Source of the DNA: Microcystis aeruginosa FD4
GTDB taxonomy: Bacteria > Cyanobacteriota > Cyanobacteriia > Cyanobacteriales > Microcystaceae
DNA: 64,000 nucleotides
Reading direction: 5' to 3'
NCBI RefSeq assembly: GCF_009792235.1
Contig: NZ_CP046973.1
Span: forward strand, 372,001-436,000
Shown here: positions 9,195 to 19,060 of the stretch, piece by piece
Layout of the letters: every line of letters starts with the position of its first letter
How positions within the stretch are numbered: the first letter of the stretch is position 1
The notes under the pieces: model-generated
Told to the model about the DNA's origin: nothing
Seen by the model: only the letters and a program-made list of their open reading frames with translations
Databases searched by the model: none
Made by a program: the position numbers and the translations under genes

Positions 9195-10190
9195 TAGTTC
9201 ACCTCTATTCCCCTGTCAAGCGTTGTGGTTCTCACCATAGGATCAAGAATGGTTCTATTCATAATGGAAAACCCAAACGTCAATGTAAAGAATGTGGTCA
9301 ATCGTTTGTGATCAATCCCACTAATAAAACCGTCTCTGACGAAACCAAACAATTAATTGATCAACTCTTGCTCGAACGAATTTCCTTGCGAGGAATTGCT
9401 AGAGTAACAGGGGTAAGTTGGTCATGGTTACAAAACTATGTCAACAATAAACTGGCGGCTGTCCCCCGTCAAATAAAGGTTTCGGATAAACCAAAAGGTA
9501 AATTGGTTAGAGAATTTGATGAGATGTGGTCTTTTGTTTTTCTAAGACGATAAAAGTTTATATTTGGCGGTTAATTGATAGAAAAACAAGGGAAATTATT
9601 GGTTGCTATGCGCGGAGATAGAAGTCGTCAATCAGCCAAAAAACTTTGGGGCCAGTTTACCAGGTGTTTACCGACAATGTGCGGTTGCTTACACAGACTT
9701 TGGGGAGTCATATAAGAACCTTATTTCTCGTAAACGTCATCGCACAGTTGCAAAGGAAACGGGTCAAACCAATCCTATTGAAAGATTAAATAGGGTCTGC
9801 TGAATAAATCTAAAAACCTTGTTGGATAGGACTTTTAGACTTTTTTACCCTCAAAAAGTGCCAGCCATTGCGGGGATCGGGGGGAAAATTCAGGGACTTT
9901 TTCTCTGAAAATTAGGTAATTGACCAGATGAAAATTGGTAAAACCCTACACCCTACACCCCACACCCCACACCCTACCCCCACGAGAAACTTTTTCAGCA
10001 TACCCTAAATAATACCCTCCGGCAAAGGATAAGGATGTCTCGATTGGTCAGAAAGAGTCTCTCTTGTTCTAAAAATGTGGAGAATCACATTGGGGAGCCC
10101 TTTGGTACTTTATTCATGACTACAATGCTCAAGAAAGCAAGGGTTTGAGCTATCACCACTACAATAAAATCACTACCTTATTTTCTAGCA
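9195..10190 (+). pseudogene. IS1-family transposase, frameshifted and split by a MITE
   Basis: The InsA-like N-terminal part reads CPVKRCGSHHRIKNGSIHNG then CKECGQSFV (a zinc ribbon), followed by a helix-turn-helix up to about 9550. The InsB-like catalytic part continues in other frames: YTDFGESYKNLISRKRH and TNPIERLN to 9790, then a MITE (9793-10005), then the continuation RLVRKSLSCSKNVENHIGAL and a HDYN end at about 10020-10130. With the MITE removed the text reads RLNNTLRQR, as in intact IS1 transposases. Several frameshifts and lack of a start codon make it non-functional. Its right end runs up to the purE start codon. Confidence 0.85.
9793..10005 (+). mobile_element. MITE family A, copy 2 (inside IS1 relic)
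   Basis: Ends GGGTCTGCTGAATAAATC and TTTTTCAGCATACCC with the 6-bp duplication TAAATA at 9787-9792 and 10006-10011. It interrupts the DDE-domain coding text of the IS1-type transposase. Confidence 0.9.
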
Positions 10191-10193
10191 GTT

Positions 10194-10748
10194 ATGATGA
10201 CAGACAATCGCATTTCCTCCCCAGCAGCGCCCCTAGTGAGTGTAATTATGGGCAGTGATTCCGACTTACCCACCATGAAAGAAGCGATCGCAGTTTTAGA
10301 GGTTTTTCAGATTAGCCACGAAGTCGCCATTGTCTCGGCCCATCGTACCCCCGAAAAAATGTTTGAATACGCCAAAAACTCTCATTTAAGGGGAATAAAA
10401 GTGATTATCGCTGGAGCCGGCGGCGCTGCCCATTTACCCGGAATGGTAGCATCTTTAACCCCCTTACCCGTAATTGGAGTTCCCGTAGTCACGCGTACTT
10501 TACAAGGGTTAGACTCTCTCTATTCAATTGTACAGATGCCCGCAGGTATTCCCGTGGCCACGGTGGCGATCGGTAATGCCAAAAATGCCGGACTTTTAGC
10601 GGTTCAAATTCTCGCCACTGGTAATATTGATCTTTTAGAGCAAGTTATCGCCTATCGTCAATCCCTCACCGATTCCGTCCTCGAAAAACAAAGCAATCTT
10701 CAACGACTAGGCTATCAAGACTATCTAGAGCAGAGTTCACCTAAGTAG
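10194..10748 (+). CDS. purE: 5-(carboxyamino)imidazole ribonucleotide mutase PurE
   Basis: Purine synthesis enzyme that converts N5-CAIR to CAIR; forms an octamer in the cytoplasm. 184 residues, normal for class I PurE. The signature SVIMGSDSDLPTMKEA lies at about residues 15-30, the substrate loop SAHRTPEKMFEYA at 46-58 and AGAGGAAHLPGM at 75-86. Two adjacent ATGs (10194 and 10197) are both possible. The decayed IS1 element ends just before the start, so the present promoter must lie within IS-derived DNA. A TPR gene follows 42 bp downstream. Confidence 0.95.
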   Translation: MMTDNRISSPAAPLVSVIMGSDSDLPTMKEAIAVLEVFQISHEVAIVSAHRTPEKMFEYAKNSHLRGIKVIIAGAGGAAHLPGMVASLTPLPVIGVPVVTRTLQGLDSLYSIVQMPAGIPVATVAIGNAKNAGLLAVQILATGNIDLLEQVIAYRQSLTDSVLEKQSNLQRLGYQDYLEQSSPK

Positions 10749-10790
10749 GGTAGATTGAGAAAAGATTAAGTAACAAATTATGAAGTAATT

Positions 10791-11591
10791 ATGCGTTGGA
10801 TCACAGCTTGTGTATTGAGTCTATTGCTCTTTTTTGCCCTACCCATAGCGGCTTATGCCGATACCCCGACTATTAGCGAAGAACAGATTAGAGAAGGGGA
10901 AGTTATCGCCGAAAAAGCCCTAGAAGCCACAGAAAAAGGGGATTACGCCCAGGCCGAAAGCTATTGGACCCAATTAGTCGCCAAATTCCCCACTAACCCC
11001 GCCGTCTGGAGTAATCGCGGCAATGCCAGAGTCAGCCTCAATAAATTAGAGGATGCGATCGCTGATTTTAACCAAGCGATCGCCATTGCCCCCGATGCTC
11101 CCGATCCCTACCTCAATCGCGGCACCGCTTTAGAGGGAGAAGGCAAATATCAAGAAGCGATCGCCGATTATAATAAAGTTTTAGAACTGGCCCCCAATGA
11201 TGCCTTTGCCTATAACAATCGCGGCAACGCCGAAGGCGGTTTAGGGGACTGGGAAGCCGCCGTGAAAGACTATCGCCAAGCCACTCAACTAGCCCCGAAT
11301 TTTGCTTGGGCGCAAGCTAATCTGGCTCTGGCCCTGTACGAATTGGGCAGATATCCAGAAGCAGTCCAAAAAATGCGGAATATTGCCCGCAAATACCCCA
11401 TGTTTCCCGATGTCAGAGCCGCCTTAAGCGCCGTTTTATGGAGCCAAGGACAACAGGGAGAAGCGGAAAGCAATTGGGTAGCCGCCGTCGGCATGGATAC
11501 CCGCTATCAAGACCTCGATTGGGTAAAAAGCGTGCGCCGTTGGCCGCCGAATATGGTTCTAGCCTTAGATAAGTTTCTTAACTTAAAGTAA
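10791..11591 (+). CDS. secreted or periplasmic TPR repeat protein
   Basis: A 266-residue protein with a clear Sec signal peptide (hydrophobic core LSLLLFFALPIAAYA, cleavage after AYA near residue 23) followed by at least four tetratricopeptide repeats (AVWSNRGNARVSLNKLEDAI, DPYLNRGTALEGEGKYQEAI, AFAYNNRGNAEGGLGDWEAA and FAWAQANLALALYELGRYPE) and a C-terminal helix region. TPR domains mediate protein contacts; cyanobacterial relatives are often thylakoid-lumen or periplasmic assembly factors (inference). It lies 42 bp after purE on the same strand. Confidence 0.8.
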   Translation: MRWITACVLSLLLFFALPIAAYADTPTISEEQIREGEVIAEKALEATEKGDYAQAESYWTQLVAKFPTNPAVWSNRGNARVSLNKLEDAIADFNQAIAIAPDAPDPYLNRGTALEGEGKYQEAIADYNKVLELAPNDAFAYNNRGNAEGGLGDWEAAVKDYRQATQLAPNFAWAQANLALALYELGRYPEAVQKMRNIARKYPMFPDVRAALSAVLWSQGQQGEAESNWVAAVGMDTRYQDLDWVKSVRRWPPNMVLALDKFLNLK

Positions 11592-11847
11592 AGAATGAAT
11601 AAATAGTAACTTTTCTAGCAGTAGCGGGGCTGAGAGGCCAATTACCCTGAAATTAGCCATTAAGATACAATTGAGGACTGTTAGTTCCATTATCCCCGAT
11701 CGAATAACCCGGCTCTGGAAAGGAAAAGAAATAGCTAGATCGGGCTGAAAACTGACGGCCGATGGCTGAATGCTATAATCGAATCACAGGGATAGATTGG
11801 ACTCTATCAGTATCCGCCGCTACTGTACACCTTAAATCTTAGCCAGA

Positions 11848-12669
11848 ATGCCAGATTTACACTTGCTTAATCTTCATCCACAAGCCCTAGAAACTGCCCT
11901 CATCCCCACTGCCGACCGGTCTTTTTCCTCCTCTCTATCCCTCGATCTCGCCACAATTAATCAACGTTTTGACTCCGCTAACGCCTCGGAAATCGTCGCT
12001 TGGGCGGAAGCCAGCTTCGGGGAAGGTTTGGTGATGAGTACCAGTTTCGGCATTCAGGCGGCGGTGATGTTGCACCTCGTCACCGCAATTATTCCCGATA
12101 TTCCCGTCATTTGGATCGATACAGGCTATCTTCCCCCGGAAACCTATCAATTTGCCGAAGACTTAAGCCAACGCCTCCATTTAAACCTGAAAGTTTATCA
12201 ATCTCCCCTCAGTCCCGCCCGCATGGAAGCAATCCACGGTAAATTGTGGTCAAATAACGATCTGGACTCCCTCAATCTCTACGACAAAATCCGCAAAGTG
12301 GAACCGATGCAACGGGCTCTGAAGGAATTAAAGGCCACCGCTTGGTTAGCGGGGTTGCGTCGCGACCAAACCGACCACCGCAAAACTCTGCAATGGGTCA
12401 ATCAACAGGGCGAACGTTACAAAATCTTACCGATCCTTGACTGGAATGCCAAAACCATCTACGAGTATCTGACCAAATACGATCTTCCCTACCATCCCTA
12501 TTTTGATCTGGGTTATGTCTCCGTCGGCGATTGGCACTCCAGTCGGCCTTTAACCGCCGATGATAGCAACGAACGAGACACCCGTTTCAAGGGTTTAAAA
12601 CAAGAATGCGGTCTTCATTTGCCCTTAACCCCCGGAGAGGCACAAAGTCTCGACGCCAGTTCCCTATAA
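11848..12669 (+). CDS. cysH: phosphoadenylyl-sulfate reductase (thioredoxin)
   Basis: Reduces PAPS to sulfite using thioredoxin in assimilatory sulfate reduction. 273 residues. The PP-loop-type segment MSTSFGIQAAVMLH is at about 64-77, WIDTGYLPPETY at 92-103, and the PAPS-binding GLRRDQTDHRKTLQ at about 168-181. The single catalytic Cys sits in the C-terminal KQECGLHLP. The absence of the two Cys pairs that bind a 4Fe-4S cluster supports PAPS over APS specificity. The gene stands alone; about 250 bp of unremarkable sequence precede it. Confidence 0.93.
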   Translation: MPDLHLLNLHPQALETALIPTADRSFSSSLSLDLATINQRFDSANASEIVAWAEASFGEGLVMSTSFGIQAAVMLHLVTAIIPDIPVIWIDTGYLPPETYQFAEDLSQRLHLNLKVYQSPLSPARMEAIHGKLWSNNDLDSLNLYDKIRKVEPMQRALKELKATAWLAGLRRDQTDHRKTLQWVNQQGERYKILPILDWNAKTIYEYLTKYDLPYHPYFDLGYVSVGDWHSSRPLTADDSNERDTRFKGLKQECGLHLPLTPGEAQSLDASSL

Positions 12670-12775
12670 CTGCTAGGGTGGGAAAATTGCCAGTGCGATT
12701 GGTATTGGGAAAGAGGATTTCAGCCACAGCTTGCAGGTTTTGGTTGAGTTCTTCGATTTCAGGAGGAGTCATATT
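12660..12775 (-). pseudogene. short relic, possibly the N-terminus of an ISKra4-like transposase
   Basis: The minus strand reads MTPPEIEELNQNLQAVAEIL followed by FPNTN before losing similarity to anything. This start resembles the N-termini of transposases common in Microcystis, but that is from memory of the family. A family A MITE interrupts just upstream of the ATG. Confidence 0.3.
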
Positions 12776-12780
12776 ATTTA

Positions 12781-12987
12781 GGGTTTGCGGCAAAAAGTTT
12801 TTCGTCGGGGTGGGGTGCAGGGTTTAGGGTGTAGGGTTTTACCGATTTTCAGGGGGTCAATTACCTAATTTTCAGGGAAAAAGTCCCTGAATTTTCCCCC
12901 TGATCACTCCCACGTCTGGCACTTTTGGATTTCAAAAAAGTCTAAAAGTCTTATCCAACAAGGTTTTTAGATTTATTCAGCCAGCCC
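12781..12987 (-). mobile_element. MITE family A, copy 3
   Basis: Ends GGGTTTGCGGCAAAAAG and TTTATTCAGCCAGCCC, duplication TATTTA at 12775-12780 and 12988-12993. Inverted relative to copies 1, 2, 4 and 6. Confidence 0.9.
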
Positions 12988-13174
12988 TATTTACCTATAA
13001 TGAGAATGTTTCTATTATGCACTCTGGCTTCTCCTAATTTCTTGAGTATTTATGCTTATGGCAAAAGCGGGATGCTGCCGTTTTAGAATCCTAACAAAAG
13101 TGGCATAAATCAGAAATCGTCGTATACCATTGATTTAATAAATACGTCAATTTAATCGTGGGGAGACGAGTGAT

Positions 13175-13435
13175 ATGGTAGCCCTATCCGAGAAAACCGA
13201 ACAACAGCGTGTCGATATGGAAATCCCAATTTTGTTAGATCCTAGTGTCTTACGGGCAGCCAGACGCATTTATCGCATCTACTGTACCCTCAATAGCAGA
13301 GTTAGTAAACGTCCTTTCGGTGTCGCTATTAACCGCGACAATCATCGGGGCCAATTGATTTTTAACAATAAACCGATTCTTCTCCCCGGAGAGTGTTTCG
13401 TCCCGATTAAGCAAATCGAATCGGAAGCCTATTAA
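13175..13435 (+). CDS. small conserved hypothetical protein
   Basis: An 86-residue soluble protein with a Shine-Dalgarno-like GGGGAG before the ATG. It contains a basic helix (RAARRIYRIYCTLNSRVSKR) and a compact beta-rich end (GQLIFNNKPILLPGECFVPI). I recognise no named domain; the composition is like a conserved cyanobacterial protein rather than a chance ORF. No operon partner is close. Confidence 0.6.
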   Translation: MVALSEKTEQQRVDMEIPILLDPSVLRAARRIYRIYCTLNSRVSKRPFGVAINRDNHRGQLIFNNKPILLPGECFVPIKQIESEAY

Positions 13436-13590
13436 TTTTTGTGAAGATTTGCCCTAAATATCTTGCCAAACGTCAGCTAATACCCACTGGCGTAATTTTT
13501 TTGTTTACTAACGCGATGTGCAACTAAGGAGGGACAAGAAGCTCAAAGCGTAATATATTAACTTTAGTAATTACAAAAAGAAGTAGTTCT

Positions 13591-14019
13591 ATGAGTGACA
13601 TCAAGCCAATCCAAAATGAATTTGTAACTGTCAAAGGCCCTTATGGCGTTATTAATCACGGTGACGGCTACGCCATTGTGATTGTACAAACAGGAGAATG
13701 TATTGCACGCAATATTTCCTCTTTTCTTGATTGTGTCAAAACCATTGATCACCTATTGGGGACAATGCCACCGCCACCACCGCCACCAAACGACGACAAA
13801 GAGCTAGATCGTGTTCTTCAAGATTATAAGCCTGATATTCAGCGACTAATCAGAAAATATGCTCCAGAGACGAGAAGGGTTAAAAAAAATAGTAATTTTC
13901 TTGGTTATACATGGTATAAATGCTATGACGACTCAGGAAAGGTATTAGGGCGGGTCAGAGGAAGTAGTGATGATCGCTATTGGCAGTATGGCGGTCTAGA
14001 TAGTCAAAAACATTATTAA
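13591..14019 (+). CDS. hypothetical protein with poly-Pro linker
   Basis: 142 residues in two parts. The first (1-50) is beta-rich (NEFVTVKGPYGVINHGDGYA). A run of seven prolines near residues 55-62 leads to a charged C-terminal part with aromatic-rich GYTWYKCYDDSGKVLGRVRG. No family recognised. The neighbourhood is AT-richer than the flanking housekeeping genes, so it could be accessory. Function unknown. Confidence 0.5.
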   Translation: MSDIKPIQNEFVTVKGPYGVINHGDGYAIVIVQTGECIARNISSFLDCVKTIDHLLGTMPPPPPPPNDDKELDRVLQDYKPDIQRLIRKYAPETRRVKKNSNFLGYTWYKCYDDSGKVLGRVRGSSDDRYWQYGGLDSQKHY

Positions 14020-14146
14020 ATTTACACGATGTGCAGCTAACAATGACAGAATCAGGGTTCCAGAGGATACTTTATCTCTGCTGATTTCTGAAAGCCTTGT
14101 AAATCAAGACTAAAAATATAGTCGTACACCGGGTTACTATAAAAAG

Positions 14147-16024
14147 ATGTTCGGGAATAATCTTAACTCTACCCTAATCCAAGACCTCGATCGCCTAGAA
14201 AATCGTCTTCAGGAAATTCCCCTCGAACCGGGAGTGTACTTCCTGCGCGACCAAAATGGCGAAATTCTCTACATCGGTAAATCCAAAAAACTCCGGTCTA
14301 GAGTCCGTTCCTATTTTCGTCCCAGTCAACCCCTCAGTCCCCGCATTGCTTTAATGGTGCGACAGGTGACGGAAATTGAATTTATCGTCACCGACACGGA
14401 AGCAGAATCTTTGGCCCTGGAAGCTAATCTAATTAAACAACATCAGCCCCATTTTAATACTCTCCTCAAGGACGATAAAAAATATCCATACATTTGTATT
14501 ACTTGGTCGGAAACCTACCCGCGCATTTTTATTACCCGCAAACGTAGCATAAATAACCAAAAAGACCGTTATTATGGTCCCTACGTCGATACCAGGCTGC
14601 TGCGCTACACTTTACACCTAATTAAACGCACTTTTCCCCTGCGTCAACGTCCCCAACCTCTTTTCAAAGACCGTCCCTGTTTAAATTATGATATCGGTCG
14701 TTGTCCGGGGGTGTGTCAAAAATTAATTAGTCCCCAAGATTATCGAGAAACCTTGCAGAAAGTGGCGATGATTTTTCAGGGAAGGACGGGAGAATTATTA
14801 GAGAAATTAGCGGCAAAGATGCTCGCAGCGTCGGAAAACCTAGATTTTGAACAAGCGGCCACGATTAGGGATCAAATTCGCGGATTACAGGCCCTTAATA
14901 CCGATCAAAAAGTCTCTTTACCCGATGATACCGTATCCCGGGACGCGATCGCTTTAGCTAAGGACGAGCAGCATTGTTGCATACAATTATTTCAAGTGCG
15001 TTCTGGTCGTTTGGTGGGACGTTTGGGATTTTTTGCCGATAGTCAGTCAGCAAACGAAGGAGAAATCCTGCAAAAAGTCCTGGAAGAACATTATTTATCG
15101 GTGGAAGGGGTGGAAATTCCCAGCGAAATCCTGTTACCCTGCGAATTACCAGAAGCTGAGGTGTTAGCGGGGTGGTTAAGGGAAAAAAAAGGTCGCAAAG
15201 TCGAGTTAACTGTCCCCCAACGGCAAACTAAGGCTGATTTATTAGCTATGGTCGAGAAAAACGCTCTTTATGAGTTAGAAAAGACGAAAAGAAGCGCTGA
15301 CCGCGATTTACAGTCTTTGCAGGATTTAGCGGTAATTCTCGATTTACCGGCACTGCCGCACCGCATCGAGGGTTATGATATTTCTCATATTCAGGGTTCC
15401 CATGCAGTGGCGTCGTCAGTGGCGTTTATCGATGGGGTGGCTGCTAATCAACATTATCGTCACTATAAAATCAAAAATCCCGAGGTTAAAAGCGGCCATT
15501 CCGATGATTTTGCCAGTTTAGCAGAAGTAATTGCCCGGCGTTTCCGTCGTTATGCTGAAAATCCCGATAAGATTGCCGAAAGTGATGATTTTCCCGATTT
15601 GGTCATGATTGATGGGGGAAAAGGACAATTATCGGCCGTGGTGACAGTTTTAGGGGAGATGAATTTATTAGAACAGGTAAAAGTTGTTAGTTTAGCTAAA
15701 CAGAGAGAGGAGATTTTTTTACCGGGGGAATCCTCTCCTTTAGAGACAGATAAGGAACAACCAGGAGTGCAATTATTACGTCGAGTCAGGGATGAAGCGC
15801 ACCGCTTTGCTGTTAGCTTTCACCGACAACAAAGGATGCAAAAAAGTCGCCGTTCCCGTTTGGATGATATACCGGGGTTAGGTTTTAAGCGACAAAAAGA
15901 GTTATTAGCTCATTTTCATTCTCTGGATTATATTCGCGAAGCTTCCCTAGAACAATTGCAACAGGTGACAGGAATTGGGGAACAATTAGCTAAGGAAATT
16001 TATAATTATTTTCACCCTAGGTAG
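14147..16024 (+). CDS. uvrC: excinuclease ABC subunit C
   Basis: Nuclease subunit of nucleotide excision repair; makes both cuts around lesions loaded by UvrAB. 625 residues, full length. In order: GIY-YIG domain (GVYFLRDQNGEILYIGKSKK, about 28-47), Cys-rich region (CLNYDIGRCPGVCQ), UVR motif for UvrB contact (LDFEQAATIRDQIRGLQAL, about 243-261), RNase H-like domain (IEGYDISHIQGSHAVASSV, FPDLVMIDGGKGQLSAV) and C-terminal tandem helix-hairpin-helix (IPGLGFKRQKELLAHF, VTGIGEQLAKEIYNYF). Confidence 0.97.
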   Translation: MFGNNLNSTLIQDLDRLENRLQEIPLEPGVYFLRDQNGEILYIGKSKKLRSRVRSYFRPSQPLSPRIALMVRQVTEIEFIVTDTEAESLALEANLIKQHQPHFNTLLKDDKKYPYICITWSETYPRIFITRKRSINNQKDRYYGPYVDTRLLRYTLHLIKRTFPLRQRPQPLFKDRPCLNYDIGRCPGVCQKLISPQDYRETLQKVAMIFQGRTGELLEKLAAKMLAASENLDFEQAATIRDQIRGLQALNTDQKVSLPDDTVSRDAIALAKDEQHCCIQLFQVRSGRLVGRLGFFADSQSANEGEILQKVLEEHYLSVEGVEIPSEILLPCELPEAEVLAGWLREKKGRKVELTVPQRQTKADLLAMVEKNALYELEKTKRSADRDLQSLQDLAVILDLPALPHRIEGYDISHIQGSHAVASSVAFIDGVAANQHYRHYKIKNPEVKSGHSDDFASLAEVIARRFRRYAENPDKIAESDDFPDLVMIDGGKGQLSAVVTVLGEMNLLEQVKVVSLAKQREEIFLPGESSPLETDKEQPGVQLLRRVRDEAHRFAVSFHRQQRMQKSRRSRLDDIPGLGFKRQKELLAHFHSLDYIREASLEQLQQVTGIGEQLAKEIYNYFHPR

Positions 16025-16328
16025 GGTTTGCGGCAAAAAGTTTGTTGGTGGGGTTAGGAGGCTGAAAAAGTCAATTGGCTGGGGATGGGGTGATGGGGTG
16101 AGCCTCGTAGCGACTGTCTTGATTGTCAAGGGGGATTATACTGAGGGATTGGCGAGAATGAACACAACTCTTGCTCGAACGAATTTCCTGAAGAGCAATT
16201 GCTAGAGTAACAGGGGTAAGTTGGTCATGGTTGCAAAATTATGTCAACAATAATACAGGGCTACGCACCCGATTAGGTCAAAAAAATCCTGATAGTCAAG
16301 TTTCGGACGCTAATAGGGCAAAAAACTC
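16021..16328. other. gap with MITE A and IS1-transposase remnants
   Basis: At 16023-16080 a truncated family A MITE end (GGGTTTGCGGCAAAAAG). At about 16160-16260 a second, more decayed copy of the IS1-type transposase found at 9.3 kb: CTTGCTCGAACGAATTTCC and GTAACAGGGGTAAGTTGG match it almost exactly, with several frameshifts. Confidence 0.7.
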
Positions 16329-18854
16329 TTAAATCATCACTATTTCTCCTTGGTAATGTTCGACGAAATACTGCACACGATGACGATATTCTTTAATTGT
16401 CCGATCGACCCATTCCCGCTGCTCACTGTTAGCATAGATATGCAATAAAGGCTCTCCAGCATCGGGTAAAATCAATACCCAGTCATCATTAAGGGGATTA
16501 ATCACCTTCACCCCATCGATCAACTCTAGATTATCGGTAGCGTGAGTTTCCACCAGATAGCGCATCAGAGAACCCTTTACTTTCCAAGGACAGCGCACCG
16601 CCGTACTCTTATTATAAATGCGCGGTAACTCGGCCCGCACCTGAGCTAGAGAACGTTCCTGAATAGTTAACATCTCCAAAAGTTTCGCCACGCTGAACAT
16701 GGCATCAAAACCGGGATGTAATTGCGGAAAAATAAACCCAGTTTGCCCAGACCCTCCTAAAACCACATTAGGATTAGTTTGACATCCTTCCATTAAAGCG
16801 CTAGGACTGGCTTTTGTCCGCACCACCCGGCCATCGTGACGACGAGCGATCTGTTCCACGGCACTAGAAGCATGAACCGGCACTACCACTGTACCGCGAG
16901 GATGGGCGGTCAGAATTGTATTCACCATTAAAGCAGTTAATTGTTCCCCGCGAATCGATAAACCACTCTCATCGACGAGGACTAATTGTTCCCCGTTAGC
17001 CGAAACTTGTACCCCTAAGTTCGCTTTCAGGGCCTCCACCACATGGCCCAATTGATGGATCAGTAACTCTCTTTCCTGCATGGAAAGGGCATTCTGACGT
17101 AAACTGGCATTGAGAACCACGGCATCACAGCCAAATTTGGCCAGTAATTCCGGTAAAATTGCCCCTGAGACTCCGTAGGCGTAATCAATGACGATTTTGG
17201 AGCTACTATTGCGAATAGCCTCCACATTTAGCTGAGTTTCAAAGGTTTTGCGGTAATTATCGAGAATATCAGCCGGATAGGACATACTGCCGATTTCCTG
17301 CATTCCCACCCGTCGCAGATCTTCTTTGAAATAAGCGCCTTCGATTTTCTTTTCCTTGGCTTTGGAAACATTAATCCCTTTTTCGTCTAAAAACTCGATT
17401 AAGAGAAAATCCGGGCGATCGGGATGAATACGAACGTGAATTCCACCGACTACGTTTAATTTAGCCACTAAAGTCCGGGAAATCGGTAAAGCATTCGCTT
17501 GTAGGTTTTGGATATTAACCCCCACGGACATTAAACCGGCAATCAGCGATCGACTGACCATGCGCGAGACACTACGTTGATCCCGGGAGACGATTACCGT
17601 TGACCCCGGTTTCAGGATAGAACCGTAGGATGCCCCCAGTTTAACGGCGAATTCGGGCGTGATATCGATGTTAGCCAGTCCCGATACTCCTCGTTGACCA
17701 AAGAGGTTTTTATGGGCAGTATTTCCCCAAATCAGGTTAATATTGAGGATGGCTCCCGATTCGATCTGTTTACTCGGCCAGACTCTGACCCCGGAGTTGA
17801 TCTGCGCTTCTTCCCCCACGATCGATAATTGTCCGATCACCGCACCTTCCTGTACCTGGGCCCGTCGATCAATTCTGGTTCCTCTAGCGATCGTACAAGC
17901 GGCTAAATTGACCTCATCCCCGATCACCACACCATTCCAGAGGATGGGACGTTTCAGATCGGAACCAGCGCCGATGGTGACATTATCGCCGATGACCGAA
18001 CCTCTCTCGATTAGAACATTTGCACCAATGCGGCAATGATTGCCGATCATGGCCGGGGCCTCAATGTGGGCGCTAGGATCGATATAGGTATTAGTGCCGA
18101 CCCACACCCCGGGGGATTTTTCTCGATAGGGAAATTCTAGGTTAACTTTGCCAGATAAAGCATCGTATTGCGCTTCTCGGTAGGCCTCCAGATGACCGAC
18201 ATCGCACCAATAACCATCGGCCACATAACCATACATAGGTTCGCCCCTTTGCAGCAGCAGCGGAAACAAATCTTTAGAAAAGTCGGCTTCTTCTTTGTAG
18301 GGGAGATAATCGAGGACTTCTGGTTCGAGAATATAGGTTCCGGTGTTGACAGTATCGGAAAAAATCTCGCTGGTGGATGGTTTTTCGATAAAACGGCGAA
18401 TTCTGCCTTCTTTGTCGGTAATCACTACCCCAAATTCGATCGGATTGGGAACCCGCGTTAGGACAAGGGTTGCTTTCGAGTTTTTGCTTTTGTGGAATGC
18501 GATCGCTTTTTGCAGGTCAAAATCGGTGATACTATCGCCACTAATCACCAGAAAGGTATCATCTAACCATTCGGCAATATTTTTCACACATCCTGCGGTG
18601 CCTAGGGGTTGATCCTCCTCCACAGCGTAGGTGATTTTTACCCCAAAGTCGCTGCCGTCTTGAAAGTAGTCGCGCATGACATCGGGGAGATAGTGCAGGG
18701 TGGTGATAATTTCGGTAATGTCATGCTTTCGTAGTAAATTGATAATATGTTCGGCGATCGGACGGTTGAGAATCGGAACCATCGGTTTGGGAAGATCACA
18801 AGTAAGCGGACGTAATCTTGTCCCCGAACCACCTGCCATTAATACCGCTCGCAT
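16329..18854 (-). CDS. fused nucleotidyltransferase (mannose-1-phosphate guanylyltransferase type) / phosphomannomutase-phosphoglucomutase
   Basis: An 841-residue sugar-nucleotide enzyme. Residues 1-235 are a nucleotidyltransferase with the signature MAGGSGTRLRPLTCDLPKPM and the catalytic region VISGDSITD. Residues about 250-370 are left-handed beta-helix hexapeptide repeats (AMIGNHCRIGANVLIERGSV). Residues about 385-830 are a phosphohexomutase: SYGSILKPGSTVIVSRDQ, with SRDQRS in the place of the usual T-A-S-H-N serine loop region. This architecture is common in cyanobacteria and feeds GDP-mannose or similar donors to polysaccharide synthesis. The mutase active-site serine loop looks divergent, so that half may have a regulatory or altered role (inference). 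Confidence 0.85.
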   Translation of the reverse strand: MRAVLMAGGSGTRLRPLTCDLPKPMVPILNRPIAEHIINLLRKHDITEIITTLHYLPDVMRDYFQDGSDFGVKITYAVEEDQPLGTAGCVKNIAEWLDDTFLVISGDSITDFDLQKAIAFHKSKNSKATLVLTRVPNPIEFGVVITDKEGRIRRFIEKPSTSEIFSDTVNTGTYILEPEVLDYLPYKEEADFSKDLFPLLLQRGEPMYGYVADGYWCDVGHLEAYREAQYDALSGKVNLEFPYREKSPGVWVGTNTYIDPSAHIEAPAMIGNHCRIGANVLIERGSVIGDNVTIGAGSDLKRPILWNGVVIGDEVNLAACTIARGTRIDRRAQVQEGAVIGQLSIVGEEAQINSGVRVWPSKQIESGAILNINLIWGNTAHKNLFGQRGVSGLANIDITPEFAVKLGASYGSILKPGSTVIVSRDQRSVSRMVSRSLIAGLMSVGVNIQNLQANALPISRTLVAKLNVVGGIHVRIHPDRPDFLLIEFLDEKGINVSKAKEKKIEGAYFKEDLRRVGMQEIGSMSYPADILDNYRKTFETQLNVEAIRNSSSKIVIDYAYGVSGAILPELLAKFGCDAVVLNASLRQNALSMQERELLIHQLGHVVEALKANLGVQVSANGEQLVLVDESGLSIRGEQLTALMVNTILTAHPRGTVVVPVHASSAVEQIARRHDGRVVRTKASPSALMEGCQTNPNVVLGGSGQTGFIFPQLHPGFDAMFSVAKLLEMLTIQERSLAQVRAELPRIYNKSTAVRCPWKVKGSLMRYLVETHATDNLELIDGVKVINPLNDDWVLILPDAGEPLLHIYANSEQREWVDRTIKEYRHRVQYFVEHYQGEIVMI

Positions 18855-19060
18855 AATTTCCTCCCAAGGCTATCTTTTCGCCGTTTTTAAATATTTTTTT
18901 CAAATTCTGGCTTTAGTTTTCCTATCTCGATCGAGCCAGTTCCTAACCGGCATTCTAACACCGTCTCCCGGATTCAGGACAATATTTTCTTTTCCCAAGT
19001 CGGCAAAACCCAAGCTTAAAATAGTAGATGTGAATTGTCTAAATCTAAGGATGAGATGAC

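Noticed and set aside
11630..11665. GGGGCTGAGAGG followed by TACCCTGAAA looked like the start of a TPP riboswitch upstream of cysH
   Set aside because: The rest of the THI-box (GAACCTGATC..., the second arm) is absent and cysH is not a thiamin gene.
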